NCBI GenBank assembly: GCA_021202845.1
Contig: JAJQCF010000021.1
Span: forward strand, 28,427 to 92,426
DNA from: Oscillospiraceae bacterium
GTDB lineage: Bacteria; Bacillota; Clostridia; Oscillospirales; Oscillospiraceae
Reading direction: 5' to 3'
DNA length: 64,000 bases
Position numbers and translations under genes: made by a program. The notes below the pieces were generated by a model. That model was given only the letters and a program-made list of their open reading frames with translations. It made no database searches and was not told the DNA's origin. Each line of letters starts with the position of its first letter. The stretch's first letter is position 1. This document shows, piece by piece, positions 18,910-27,985 of the stretch.

Positions 18910-18978
18910 ATATAAATACGGCAACAAACCCGCGGGGCGCGGCAGCGCGCCTTGCATCACATACTTCTGGAGCTGAAC

Positions 18979-20523
18979 ATGAAAAAGTCAATTCTTTTTT
19001 CCTATATTTCAATTTCGCGCCTGCCGCGCTTTGCGGCGCTGGTGATGGCGCTCGGCATACTCATAGGTACGCTCTCCCCGCAGAGCGCGCTGGCGCTGGA
19101 CGAGCCGGAGATTAGCTCCGACACGGCGCTGCTTATAAATACCGACACCGGCGGGGTATACTACTCCAAGAACGCGGACGAGCGCATTTATCCCGCCAGC
19201 ACGACCAAGATAATGACCGTGCTGCTGGCTATAGAGGCCATAGAGGCGGGCGAGGCCGGAATATACGATGAGGTGACCGCGGGCTCCAACGTCTCCTACG
19301 GCCTGACAAGCGACAGCTCGACCGTGGGCATAATGACGGGCGAGGCCATGACGCTGGAAAATTTGCTCTACTGCGCAATGGTGGCTTCGGCAAACGAGGC
19401 CTGCAACGTCATTGCGGAGTACATCGGCGGCTCTATTGACAGCTTCGTGGAGATGATGAACACCCGCGCGGAGGAGCTGGGCTGCACCGGCACCCACTTT
19501 GCCAACACGAACGGTATGCCGGACGACAACCACTACACCACGGCGACCGACCTCGCGCTCATTGCCTCGGCCGCCGCCGACCACGAGCTTTTTATGACAA
19601 TCTGCAATACCGCCACAGTTACAATTCCCGCCACGAACATGAGCGCGGAGCGCACGCTGAATAACTCCAACGCGCTCATCGGCACGGAGGGCATATACGG
19701 CTCGGAGTACTATTACGAGTACGCCGCGGGCATCAAGACCGGCTACACGAGCGCCGCGGGCTACTGCCTTGTCTCCACCGCCTCCAAGGACGGCATAAAT
19801 CTGCTCTGCCTTGTGTTCGGCGGCCAGCCCTACACCACCGAGAGCGGCGCTACGGGCTACACTAACTTTGCCGACACCATAACGCTCTACGACTATATTT
19901 TCAATAACTACAGCTACCGCGAAATCCTCTCCACCACGGAGACGGTGACTATTGTGGACGTGGCAATGGGCTCTGGCGCGAACAGCGTTTCGCTCCGCCC
20001 CGCCTCCGCCGTGACCGCGCTGGTGGCGAACGACGTTTCCGACTCGGACTTCACCCGCAGCGTTGTCATTTACAGCCAGCTTGAGGGCACGGAGCTGACT
20101 GCGCCCATAACCGCGGGCGACGTGCTGGGCGAGGTGTCGGTCTACAGCGACGGCGTGAGCTACGGCACAGTCAGCCTTGTGGCGGCGAGCAGCGTGGAGC
20201 TGTCGCACTGGCAGTACCTGAAAAGTCAGGTCGCTGAGACGCTGAGCCTGCCCGCGGTGAAAATAGGCATAGCCGTGGTTGTAGTGTTCTTCCTGCTGTA
20301 CCTGTTCCTTGTCATACGCTACCGCGTGCTGCACCGCCGCCATGTGCGCGCGGTGAAGCAGCAGCGTCAGGCCCGCGAGCGCGCCGAGCGCGAACAGCAG
20401 CGCTATGCCCCGCCCGTATACAACAGCAAGCCGACGCCGCCGGAGCAGAGCGCGCCGAGCGCGGAGAAGCAAAAGACCGAGGCCGAGGCGGAGTACGACT
20501 ATTTTGAAGAATTTTTCAAATAA
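18979..20523 (+). CDS. D-alanyl-D-alanine carboxypeptidase, DacF-like
   Basis: A 514-residue low-molecular-weight penicillin-binding protein that trims the terminal D-Ala of peptidoglycan stems outside the membrane. The signal/anchor is at residues about 10-40. The catalytic motifs are all present: SxxK (Ser74-TT-Lys77), SAN within MVASANEACN, and KTG in GIKTGYTS. A beta-rich C-terminal domain (about 310-410) precedes a TM helix (VKIGIAVVVVFFLLYLFLVI) and a charged, Pro-rich cytoplasmic tail. It is about 100 residues longer than usual because of that tail. ATG 18979 has TGGAG upstream. It lies between regulator and kinase. Confidence 0.9.
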   Translation: MKKSILFSYISISRLPRFAALVMALGILIGTLSPQSALALDEPEISSDTALLINTDTGGVYYSKNADERIYPASTTKIMTVLLAIEAIEAGEAGIYDEVTAGSNVSYGLTSDSSTVGIMTGEAMTLENLLYCAMVASANEACNVIAEYIGGSIDSFVEMMNTRAEELGCTGTHFANTNGMPDDNHYTTATDLALIASAAADHELFMTICNTATVTIPATNMSAERTLNNSNALIGTEGIYGSEYYYEYAAGIKTGYTSAAGYCLVSTASKDGINLLCLVFGGQPYTTESGATGYTNFADTITLYDYIFNNYSYREILSTTETVTIVDVAMGSGANSVSLRPASAVTALVANDVSDSDFTRSVVIYSQLEGTELTAPITAGDVLGEVSVYSDGVSYGTVSLVAASSVELSHWQYLKSQVAETLSLPAVKIGIAVVVVFFLLYLFLVIRYRVLHRRHVRAVKQQRQARERAEREQQRYAPPVYNSKPTPPEQSAPSAEKQKTEAEAEYDYFEEFFK

Positions 20524-20574
20524 TTTTTCTTCGGCTCCGCTCCCCGTGAGGGCTGAAATTTGAGGTTTGCGGCT

Positions 20575-22011
20575 ATGGCGCATGAAAGGCTGAAAATAAG
20601 ATACAGCGTCCGTCAGACGTTTTTGACCATTATGCTGCTCTTCATTGTTATAATGGCGGCGCTATTGAACATTTACCCCACAATAAGCTCGCGGGACCTC
20701 GTTTTCTCGACAAAGCAGACTTCTATGGTGGGGCAGGTTACGGTCATGTCCACATCTCTTTCGGTGCTGGAGACGCTGACGGAGGAGAACGTGGCTTCGG
20801 TCATGGAGTTGGTGGACGTGAACTCCTTTGACCGCGTGCTGGTGACAGACAACTCCGGCTGCGTCATTTACGACACTTGGGAAGAGGGCGCGGCGGTCGG
20901 CTCGACGGCGCTTTTTTCCGAGGTGTTTTCTGCCCTCGCGGGCAGCGTAGTTTTCAACTGCCGCTATGACGGCGACGCGTTTATAAGCCGCGTAGCCACG
21001 CCGGTTGTTGCCAGCGGCGAGACTATCGGCGCTGTGTACCTCAGCGAGTACGACTCCTCGCAGGCGCTGCTTATAGCGGGCATACAGAGCCGACTGCTGA
21101 GCTTTTCCCTCATACTGAGCGCGCTGGCGGTTGTGGCGGTTGTGATAATCACCACGTTCCTCACAGGCCGCATACGCGAGCTGGTGCGCGCCATGCGCCG
21201 TGTGCGCGGCGGCGACTACGACACGCGCACGGAGCCCCGCGGCTGCGACGAGGTCACGGAGCTGGCCGAGGAATTTAACGACATGACCGTGAAAATACAA
21301 AACACCACCGAATCCCGCCGCCGCTTTGTCTCGGACGCCAGCCACGAGCTGCGTACGCCCTTGGCCTCCATTCGCCTGCTCTCGGACTCCATTGTGCAGA
21401 GCGAGGACATGAGCCCCGACACGGCGCGCGAGTTCGCCGCCGACATATCCTCCGAGGCGGAGCGTCTGCAGCGCCTGACGGAAAAGCTGCTCAAGCTCAG
21501 CCGCATGGACAGCTCCGCGGAAACGCCGCGCGAGCGCGTGGACGTCAAGGCCGTGGCGGAGCGCACCGTACACCTGCTCGCGCCGCTTGCCAACCAGCGC
21601 GATGTGCGCGTGACGACGCAGTTAGCTGAGGGCTGCTTCATCACGGCCAACGAGGACGACATCTATCAGATAATTTTCAATTTAGCGGAAAACGCGGTTA
21701 AATATAACGTGCCGAGCGGCAGCGTGCTGCTGCGTCTTTATGCGCAGGACGGCCGCGTTGTGCTCACGGTTGAGGACACCGGCATCGGCATACCCGAGGA
21801 GGATTTGCCGAACGTGTTCTCCCGCTTCTATCGCGTGGACAAGGCGCGCTCCCGCGCCGCGGGCGGCAGCGGCCTCGGACTGAGTATAGTTCACGACGCG
21901 GTCACGCTGCACGGCGGAGAGATAAGCATAGCCCCGCGCGAGGGCGGCGGCACGCGCTTCACCGTGTCGTTCCCGCCCGCACCGCCGGAAGGGGGCGAGG
22001 GGGATGCTTAA
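20575..22011 (+). CDS. Sensor histidine kinase (HAMP, HisKA, HATPase)
   Basis: A 478-residue membrane kinase. TM1 is at about 12-35, an external sensing domain at about 36-170, TM2 at about 173-196, then HAMP (RIRELVRAMRRVRGGDYDTR). The H box is SDASHELRTPLAS with His257. N box NLAENAVKYN, G1 DTGIGIPEED, F box FYRVD and G2 GGSGLGLSI complete the catalytic domain. It probably phosphorylates the OmpR-family regulator at 18063. ATG 20575 lies 9 nt after GAGG. Its 3' end overlaps the GerMN lipoprotein start by 8 nt. Confidence 0.92.
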   Translation: MAHERLKIRYSVRQTFLTIMLLFIVIMAALLNIYPTISSRDLVFSTKQTSMVGQVTVMSTSLSVLETLTEENVASVMELVDVNSFDRVLVTDNSGCVIYDTWEEGAAVGSTALFSEVFSALAGSVVFNCRYDGDAFISRVATPVVASGETIGAVYLSEYDSSQALLIAGIQSRLLSFSLILSALAVVAVVIITTFLTGRIRELVRAMRRVRGGDYDTRTEPRGCDEVTELAEEFNDMTVKIQNTTESRRRFVSDASHELRTPLASIRLLSDSIVQSEDMSPDTAREFAADISSEAERLQRLTEKLLKLSRMDSSAETPRERVDVKAVAERTVHLLAPLANQRDVRVTTQLAEGCFITANEDDIYQIIFNLAENAVKYNVPSGSVLLRLYAQDGRVVLTVEDTGIGIPEEDLPNVFSRFYRVDKARSRAAGGSGLGLSIVHDAVTLHGGEISIAPREGGGTRFTVSFPPAPPEGGEGDA

Positions 22012-22879
22012 AACGGCTAAACGCGCCCTTGCGCCGGCGCTGGCGCTCTGTTTGCTGCTGTCGGGCTGCCTGCTGCGCTCCGCGGACGCGGCGGGCTGCG
22101 TCGGCGGCGTCTACCGAGTGAACACCGGCTCTGCCGGACTGCTGGTGCTGGAGCCGCTGGGCGGCTTGGACACGGCGGAGGAGATTTTGGCGGCCCTGAA
22201 CTCCGCGCCGGAGCAGAGCGGCATGGAGCGCGCGTTCCCCGACGGCGTGGAGGCGCTCTCGGTCGAAGTCATCGGCGGCGTGCGCGCGGCGGTGGAGATG
22301 AGCGAGAGCTACGCCGAGTGCAGCGAGAGCGACCGCCTTGTGGCGGCCTTGGCCTGCGCCATGACGCTTTGCCTGATGGACAATATTGCGGCTGTGGATA
22401 TTTACTGCGGCGGCGAGCTGTGCTGCGAGGGGCTTAATCTCTCCTCCGCGCTGCTGGACGACGTCACCTGCGGCGGCGCCGACGTGCCGATAAAGCTCTG
22501 GCTGCCGAACGAGAGCGGCGGCGTCACCCCGCGCACGGAGTACATTGCCTTGGACGCCGAGACTGCCGCGGCGGAGGCCGTGGTGCAGAGGCTCCTGACA
22601 GCGCTGATAAACGCTGACGGCGGCGGCTACGCGCTGCCGGAGGACACCGCGCTGCTGGGTGTGGAGACAGCGGACGGGCTTTGCACCGTCAACCTCTCGC
22701 GCGAGATGTTCGCCACCGAGCCGGAGAGCACGGAGGACGCGCAGGCGGTTATACACAGCTTTGTGGCAACGCTCTGCTCGCTCGCGGGCGTGGACGCGGT
22801 GACAATCCAGTCCGACGGACGCGACATTTACAGCTACGGCAGATACATCACGCACTGGCCGATGACTTTTACCCTGTGA
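22004..22879 (+). CDS. GerMN-domain lipoprotein
   Basis: A 291-residue exported lipoprotein. The signal ends in lipobox LLLSGC. Two GerMN-like units follow: residues about 80-145 (SVEVIGGVRAAVEMSESY, ALACAMTLCLM) and about 205-280 (LLGVETADGLCTVNLS, AVIHSFVATLCSLAGVDAVTI). GerM-type proteins act in sporulation and germination, probably at the forespore envelope. The start overlaps the kinase gene, so it is a likely third component of that sensory operon. Confidence 0.8.
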   Translation: MLKTAKRALAPALALCLLLSGCLLRSADAAGCVGGVYRVNTGSAGLLVLEPLGGLDTAEEILAALNSAPEQSGMERAFPDGVEALSVEVIGGVRAAVEMSESYAECSESDRLVAALACAMTLCLMDNIAAVDIYCGGELCCEGLNLSSALLDDVTCGGADVPIKLWLPNESGGVTPRTEYIALDAETAAAEAVVQRLLTALINADGGGYALPEDTALLGVETADGLCTVNLSREMFATEPESTEDAQAVIHSFVATLCSLAGVDAVTIQSDGRDIYSYGRYITHWPMTFTL

Positions 22880-22889
22880 GGCGGCGCAA

Positions 22890-23402
22890 ATGAGCATTTT
22901 ACCTATCCCCGACATAATGGCGGACAGCATATATGACGTTGACCCGACGGCGCTCACAGCGCGCGGCGTGAGGTTAGTGCTGCTGGACGTGGACAACACG
23001 CTTGCGCCCTACACGGAAAACTCGCCGCGCGCGGAGCTCCCCGCAAAGCTCGCGGCAATGCAAGCCGCGGGGCTGGAGCTATTTATATTTTCCAACAGCC
23101 GCACCGAGCGCCCGCGCATTTTTTCCAAAGCGTTGGGACTGGACTTTGTGCAGCGCGCGGGCAAGCCGCGCCTGAAAAAGCTGCGCGCGGTGCTGGCGGA
23201 AAAGAACGTGCAGCCGCGCGAAACCGCGCTCATAGGCGACCAGATATACACCGACGTGCTCTGCGCCAAACGCGCGGGCGCCGTGGCTGTGCTGGTGGAG
23301 CCGATACTTTTTTCCAACCCGTTTCTGGCGCTGCGCTATCAGCTTGAGCGCCCGTTCAGATTTATTGGTGCAAGGAGGCAAAAAAGGCATGAACAACATT
23401 GA
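22890..23402 (+). CDS. YqeG family HAD IIIA-type phosphatase
   Basis: A 170-residue HAD phosphatase. The catalytic DxD motif is LLDVDNTLAPY (residues about 31-41). FIFSNSR is motif II, Lys in RAGKPRLKKL is motif III, and LIGDQIYTDVLCA is motif IV. The substrate in Firmicutes YqeG is not settled. RBS GAGGCGG is weak. It overlaps the M24 peptidase gene by 14 nt. Confidence 0.88.
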   Translation: MSILPIPDIMADSIYDVDPTALTARGVRLVLLDVDNTLAPYTENSPRAELPAKLAAMQAAGLELFIFSNSRTERPRIFSKALGLDFVQRAGKPRLKKLRAVLAEKNVQPRETALIGDQIYTDVLCAKRAGAVAVLVEPILFSNPFLALRYQLERPFRFIGARRQKRHEQH

Positions 23403-24450
23403 ACCCCTGCGCCGCAGCCTGCGTGAACAGGAGCTGGACGCACTGGTGATTTTCTCCCCGCGCAACGTGTTCTACGCCTGCGGCTTTCCCGCGGAGGACA
23501 GCGCGGCGGTTGTGACGCGCGAGCGCGCTTGGTTTTTTACGGACAGCCGCTATATTGAGGCGGCGCGCGCCGCCGTGACCGACGCGCAGGTTGTGCTCTG
23601 TACCCGCGGAAATCCGCTCTGGCCGGCTGTTAAATCCGCGCTGGAAGGCTGCCTGCGCGTGGGAGCGGAGGAGAACGCGGTCAGTCACGCCCGCTGGCTG
23701 GAGGCGGAGCGGCGGCTGGAGCTGGAGCTTGTTCCCGCGCAGAAAATTTTCAGCGCTCTCCGCAGCGTTAAGCAGACCTATGAAATTGCCTGCATCACCG
23801 CCGCCCAGCGCATTGCGGAGCAGGCTTTGGACGAAGTGCTGGGGCTAATACGCCCGGGCATAACCGAGCGCGAGATAGCCGCGGAGCTGACCTACCGCAT
23901 GATGCGTTTGGGCGGCGAGGGCAATTCGTTCGACCCCATCAGCATAACGGGACCCAACACCAGCAAGCCGCACGGCGTACCGGGCGAGCGCGCGGTGCAA
24001 GACGGCGACTTTGTCACAATGGATTTCGGCTGCATCAAGGGCGGGTACTGCTCGGACATGACGCGCACAGTGGCCGTGGGCAGTGCCACGGAGGAAATGC
24101 GCCGCGTGTACGCCACCGTGCTGGACGCCCAGCGCGCGGGCATTGAAAAAATGCGCGCGGGAGCAACGGGACGCGAGGTTCACGAGGCGGCGGCGAGCGT
24201 CATTGCGGCCGCGGGCTACGGTGAATGCTTCGGCCACGGCTTCGGCCACAGCGTGGGACTGGACATTCACGAAAGCCCCTCGGCCTCACCCGCCAACACC
24301 AGCCCCCTGCCCGCGGGCGCGGTAGTCACCGCCGAGCCGGGAATATATCTGCCGCAGCGCTTCGGCGTGCGTATTGAGGACATGATAGTCATAGGCGAGA
24401 ACGCCCCCGACGATATAACAAAAGCCCCTAAGGAGCTTATTATACTTTAA
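23389..24450 (+). CDS. Xaa-Pro aminopeptidase family protein (M24B)
   Basis: A 353-residue metallopeptidase of the pita-bread fold that removes N-terminal residues before proline. The N-terminal creatinase-like domain (about 1-120) includes DALVIFSPRNVFYACGF. The metal ligands appear in order: Asp in MDFGCIKGGY, Asp in CSDMTRTV, His in GHGFGHSVGLDIHE, Glu in TAEPGIYL and Glu in VRIEDMIVI. ATG 23389 is chosen because AAGGAGG lies 10 nt upstream, inside the preceding gene. Confidence 0.92.
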   Translation: MNNIEPLRRSLREQELDALVIFSPRNVFYACGFPAEDSAAVVTRERAWFFTDSRYIEAARAAVTDAQVVLCTRGNPLWPAVKSALEGCLRVGAEENAVSHARWLEAERRLELELVPAQKIFSALRSVKQTYEIACITAAQRIAEQALDEVLGLIRPGITEREIAAELTYRMMRLGGEGNSFDPISITGPNTSKPHGVPGERAVQDGDFVTMDFGCIKGGYCSDMTRTVAVGSATEEMRRVYATVLDAQRAGIEKMRAGATGREVHEAAASVIAAAGYGECFGHGFGHSVGLDIHESPSASPANTSPLPAGAVVTAEPGIYLPQRFGVRIEDMIVIGENAPDDITKAPKELIIL

Positions 24451-24506
24451 TAAATCTATTATCTTTCACAGCAATCACAGAAAAGTATAAGGAGGAACTT
24501 TGAAAA

Positions 24507-25337
24507 ATGTCCATCTCACAATCCCGCATCAGCGAGCTTGAGGAGCTCTGCCGGCGCTTCAGAATTGACGTGCTGACAGGCATACACGCCGCGCAGTCCG
24601 GTCACCCGGGCGGCAGCCTCTCGGTGTGCGAAATAGTCACGCTGCTCTACCAAGAGCGCATGAACGTCTCCGCGCAGCGCCCCGACGACCCCGACCGCGA
24701 CCGCTTTGTGCTGAGCAAGGGTCACGCCGCGCCGATGCTGTACCGCAACCTCATCGAAAAGGGCTTCCTGCCCGCCGACAGCATGAACACGCTGCGCCAA
24801 ACCGGCAGCCTGCTGCAGGGTCACCCCACGCTGCACACCCCCGGCATTGATATGCCCGCGGGACCGCTCGGTATCGGCCTTTCCGCCGCGCAGGGCATGG
24901 CAATCGGCCTGAAGATGAACGGCTCTCCCGCGCGCGTTTACGCCGTGCTGGGCGACGGAGAGTTGCAGGAGGGCTGCGTCTGGGAGGCCGCGACAAGCGC
25001 GCCGAAGTTTGAGCTGGACAACCTCTGCGCCATTGTGGACATGAACCATGTGCAGCTTGACGGCACCACGGACGAGGTCATGCCCCAGCGCGACCTTGCC
25101 GCCAAGTGGCGCGCTTTCGGCTGGAATGTGATAGAGTGCCCGGGCCACGACATTGCGGCGCTGGACGCGGCGTTCGACGCGGCGGAGGCAGCCAAGGGCG
25201 TGCCCACGGTGATTCTTGCCGACACTATAAAGGGCAAGGGTGTATCCTTCATGGAGGGTCAGGCCGGCTGGCACGGCAAGGCCATTGACGACGAGAGCTT
25301 CAAAAAGGCCATTGAGGAACTGGGAGGTGCTGACTGA
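24507..25337 (+). CDS. Transketolase, N-terminal subunit
   Basis: A 276-residue thiamine-diphosphate half of a split transketolase (pentose phosphate pathway). It contains HPGGSLSVCEIVTLLY, DRFVLSKGHAAPMLY, GSLLQGHPT, and the ThDP/Mg site GDGELQEG followed about 30 residues on by DMNHVQLDG. ATG 24507 follows AAGGAGG. The stop overlaps the start of the C-terminal subunit by 1 nt (TGATG). Split transketolases are common in Clostridia. Confidence 0.93.
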   Translation: MSISQSRISELEELCRRFRIDVLTGIHAAQSGHPGGSLSVCEIVTLLYQERMNVSAQRPDDPDRDRFVLSKGHAAPMLYRNLIEKGFLPADSMNTLRQTGSLLQGHPTLHTPGIDMPAGPLGIGLSAAQGMAIGLKMNGSPARVYAVLGDGELQEGCVWEAATSAPKFELDNLCAIVDMNHVQLDGTTDEVMPQRDLAAKWRAFGWNVIECPGHDIAALDAAFDAAEAAKGVPTVILADTIKGKGVSFMEGQAGWHGKAIDDESFKKAIEELGGAD

Positions 25338-26278
25338 TGGCAAAGGCAATAAGACAGGTGTACGGCGAGGCGCTGGCCGAGCTGGGCGCAGTAAATAAAA
25401 ATGTTGTGGTGCTGGACGCCGACCTTTCCGGCTCAACCAAGAGCGGCATTTTCGGCAAGCAGTACCCCGAGCGCTTTTTCAACATGGGCATTGCGGAGAG
25501 CAACATGGTGGCGACCGCCGCGGGACTGGCCGCGGTGGGCAAGGTGGCTTTTGTCAACACCTTCACCGTGTTCCTCACCACTCTGGGACTGATAGCGACA
25601 AGAGGTCAGGTGTGCTACGGCAACCTGAATGTGAAGCTGGCGGGAGCCTACTGCGGAGTTTCCGACGCGCTGGACGGCGCGAGCCACCACGCGCTGGAGG
25701 ACATCGCCAATATGCGCTCTCTGCCGAATATGCGCATACTCTGCCCCGCGGACGCGACCTGCGCCAAGTGGGCGACGTTCTGCGCGGCGGAGACGGAGGG
25801 GCCGATGTACCTGCGCCTGAGCCGCGAGGTCTACCCCGATTTGTACGGCGCCGACGCCAAGTTTGAGCTGGGCCGCGGCGCGGTGGTGCGCGAGGGCGCG
25901 GACGTTACGGTCATAGCCTGCGGCATAATGGTTCACAAGGCGATTGAAGCCGCCGAGATGCTCAAGGATAAGGGCATAAGCGTGCAGGTTGTGGATATGT
26001 ACTCCATTAAGCCCATAGACGCGGAGCTTATTTTGCGCTGCGCCGCGCGGACGGGAGCTGTGGTAACGGCGGAGGAGCACTGCGTCACCGGCGGCCTCGG
26101 CTCCGCCGTGGCGGAGGTTCTGGCTCACGCCGGCGCGGGCGTGCCGGTGGAGTTCGTCGGCACACAGAACACGTTCACGGAGACGGGCAAGTATGCCGAT
26201 TTGCTCCACATCTACGGACTGGACGCTGAAGCCGTAGCCGCCGCCGTTCAGCGCGCCGCGGAGCGCAAAAAGAAATAA
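25337..26278 (+). CDS. Transketolase, C-terminal subunit
   Basis: A 313-residue pyrimidine-binding and C-terminal half of split transketolase. The Glu-containing segment FFNMGIAESNMVATAAGLA is the cofactor-activating site. GLIATRGQVCYGNLNVKL, SHHALEDIANMRSLP and MYLRLSREVYP follow. The C-terminal domain has VTAEEHCVTGGLGSAVAE. It is translationally coupled to the N-terminal subunit and followed by a terminator. Confidence 0.93.
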   Translation: MAKAIRQVYGEALAELGAVNKNVVVLDADLSGSTKSGIFGKQYPERFFNMGIAESNMVATAAGLAAVGKVAFVNTFTVFLTTLGLIATRGQVCYGNLNVKLAGAYCGVSDALDGASHHALEDIANMRSLPNMRILCPADATCAKWATFCAAETEGPMYLRLSREVYPDLYGADAKFELGRGAVVREGADVTVIACGIMVHKAIEAAEMLKDKGISVQVVDMYSIKPIDAELILRCAARTGAVVTAEEHCVTGGLGSAVAEVLAHAGAGVPVEFVGTQNTFTETGKYADLLHIYGLDAEAVAAAVQRAAERKKK

Positions 26279-26284
26279 ACAAAG

Positions 26285-26326
26285 GCCGCGGGAGCGACAC
26301 ACCGCCGCGCCCGCGGCAGCATTTTT
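26285..26326 (+). terminator. Intrinsic terminator after transketolase
   Basis: GCCGCGGG (26285-26292) pairs with CCCGCGGC (26310-26317), followed by AGCATTTTTAG. It ends 5 nt before the AAGGAGG of the next gene, so it may also limit read-through into that gene. Confidence 0.8.
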
Positions 26327-26345
26327 AGCCAAGGAGGTGGAACAA

Positions 26346-27635
26346 ATGAACTCTTTTGCGCTTCGGCCGGGGATGCTTTTGGGGGTTACGCTTACGCCCT
26401 TGCAGCACGAGGGCGGGTCTATACACTCGGCTTGGAACGGCTGGTACTCGCTGGGGAACATTGCTGACGGCGCCAACCCCGCCGTGGCCGTGGGGCACTT
26501 TGACCGCTGGCGCGAGGACACGCTGCTGATGCGCAGCATGAACGTCCGCACCTGCCGCATAGGTGTCAGCTGGGCGCGCATAGAGCCGCAGGAGGGCGTT
26601 TTTAACGAGAGCGCGCTGGAGCACCTGCGCGAGGAGCTTATGCTGATGCTCGCGGTGGGCATAAAGCCGCTGGTGGCGCTGTTTGAAGCCAGCGTGCCCG
26701 CGTGGTTCGACGAAAAGGGCGGCTGGCTCAAGGAGGACAACATCTCCTGCTACCTCGTCTATGTGGAGCGCGTCGTGCGCAGCATAGGGCATCTTGTGAA
26801 CGAATACCTCACCATGAGCGGGGCGAACGAGTACGCACGCCGCGCCTACCGCGAGGGCAAGTGGCCCCCGGGTCACCTCTCCGACTTGCAGTACATAACG
26901 GTGATGAGCAACCTTGCCGCCGCGCACATCAGAGCCTACAGGCTGATTAAGGACGTGCGCCTGTCGCTGGGCTTCAAGAACAGCCGCGTCAGCTTTGCCA
27001 ACACCCTCTGCGACTACGAGCCGAAAAACGAGGCCAACCCCCTGCACCGTGCGCTGGCCAAGCAGAGCGAGAGCTTAAACCAAAAGGCTATGGGGCTTTC
27101 CATGCTCACGGGCGAGTTCATTGCGCCGCTGCGCCGGCCGCACCTGATACGCCGCGGCATTTACGCGGACTTCCACGCCGTCGGCTACTACTCGCGCAAG
27201 GTGGTCTCGGTGCGCGGCAGCCAGACAATGGAGAACAGCCGCCGCAGCGATATTGACTGGGAGATATATCCTCAAGGGCTCGTGAAGTGCTGCCGCCAGC
27301 TGACGGAGCTGGTGAGGCTGCCGATATACATAACGGAAAACGGCGTTTCCGACACGGAGGACGCCTTCCGCAGCCGCTTTATATATGAGCATCTTCAGGC
27401 CATATGCCTCAGCGGACTGCCGATAAAGCGTTATTACTACCGCTCGTTCATGGACGGCTTTGACTACAACCTCGGCGCCAGCGCCCGTTTCGGGCTGGTG
27501 GCGGTGGACTCGGTGACAAAGGAGCGGCGCGTTAAGCGCAGCGGCGAGTTTTTCTCCCGCGTCATAGAGGAAAACGCCGTGACGCAGGAGCTTTACAACG
27601 AATACGTCGCGGGTCAGGAGTTCAAGATACCCTGA
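26346..27635 (+). CDS. Glycoside hydrolase family 1-like protein, acid/base residue apparently missing
   Basis: A 429-residue GH1 barrel. Matches include LQHEGGSIHSAWNGW, DRWREDTLLMRSMNVRTCRIGVSWARIEPQEG and REGKWPPG. The nucleophile segment YITENG holds Glu331. The canonical T-F-NEP-N-V-Y-A stretch aligns to TMSGANEYA, so the acid/base Glu is Gly159 (codon GGG). The late E-W pair of canonical enzymes is D-Y in MDGFDYNLGASARFGL. The protein may be a weak or modified glycosidase, or a binding protein. Glu162 nearby might substitute. ATG 26346 is 8 nt after AAGGAGG; no promoter was seen between the terminator and this gene. Confidence 0.8.
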   Translation: MNSFALRPGMLLGVTLTPLQHEGGSIHSAWNGWYSLGNIADGANPAVAVGHFDRWREDTLLMRSMNVRTCRIGVSWARIEPQEGVFNESALEHLREELMLMLAVGIKPLVALFEASVPAWFDEKGGWLKEDNISCYLVYVERVVRSIGHLVNEYLTMSGANEYARRAYREGKWPPGHLSDLQYITVMSNLAAAHIRAYRLIKDVRLSLGFKNSRVSFANTLCDYEPKNEANPLHRALAKQSESLNQKAMGLSMLTGEFIAPLRRPHLIRRGIYADFHAVGYYSRKVVSVRGSQTMENSRRSDIDWEIYPQGLVKCCRQLTELVRLPIYITENGVSDTEDAFRSRFIYEHLQAICLSGLPIKRYYYRSFMDGFDYNLGASARFGLVAVDSVTKERRVKRSGEFFSRVIEENAVTQELYNEYVAGQEFKIP

Positions 27636-27706
27636 GCGGCGGACAGACAAAATTTCGCGCCCCGCGCAGCGGAGAGACTTTCTCCCGCCGCGCGGGGCGT
27701 GTTCAC

Positions 27707-27985
27707 TTATTTATCATCTTCATTTTTCCGCATCAGGCGGACAATGTCATCGAATTTGCTCTGAATATGCTCGTACCCGCCCTCGGAGTGGGGCAAGAGG
27801 CAGTGCGAGCAGTCCTTGACGCCGTTTTCGAGATAGACATATTTCCCGCCACAGTCCCTGCCCAAGGCGTACAGCGGGCAGTAGCAGAACAGGCAGTTGA
27901 AGCTCTCTGCGTTTTCCACCGCGTGGCAGGGGAAAAACTCGCAGGACTTGTTTTGGAAAAATTCATAGCCGCGCCTGCCGCTCAT
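27707..27985 (-). CDS. Cysteine-rich small domain protein
   Basis: A 92-residue protein with ten or so Cys and His residues in a metal-site pattern: SCEFFPCH, CLFCYCPLY, GRDCGGKY and DCSHCLLPH. This matches the Cys-rich small domain (zinc-ribbon-like) family of unknown function. ATG 27985 overlaps the TGA of EutH (ATGA), so it is translated with EutH. A longer reading upstream in the same frame overlaps EutH out of frame and is not credible. Confidence 0.75.
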   Translation of the reverse strand: MSGRRGYEFFQNKSCEFFPCHAVENAESFNCLFCYCPLYALGRDCGGKYVYLENGVKDCSHCLLPHSEGGYEHIQSKFDDIVRLMRKNEDDK

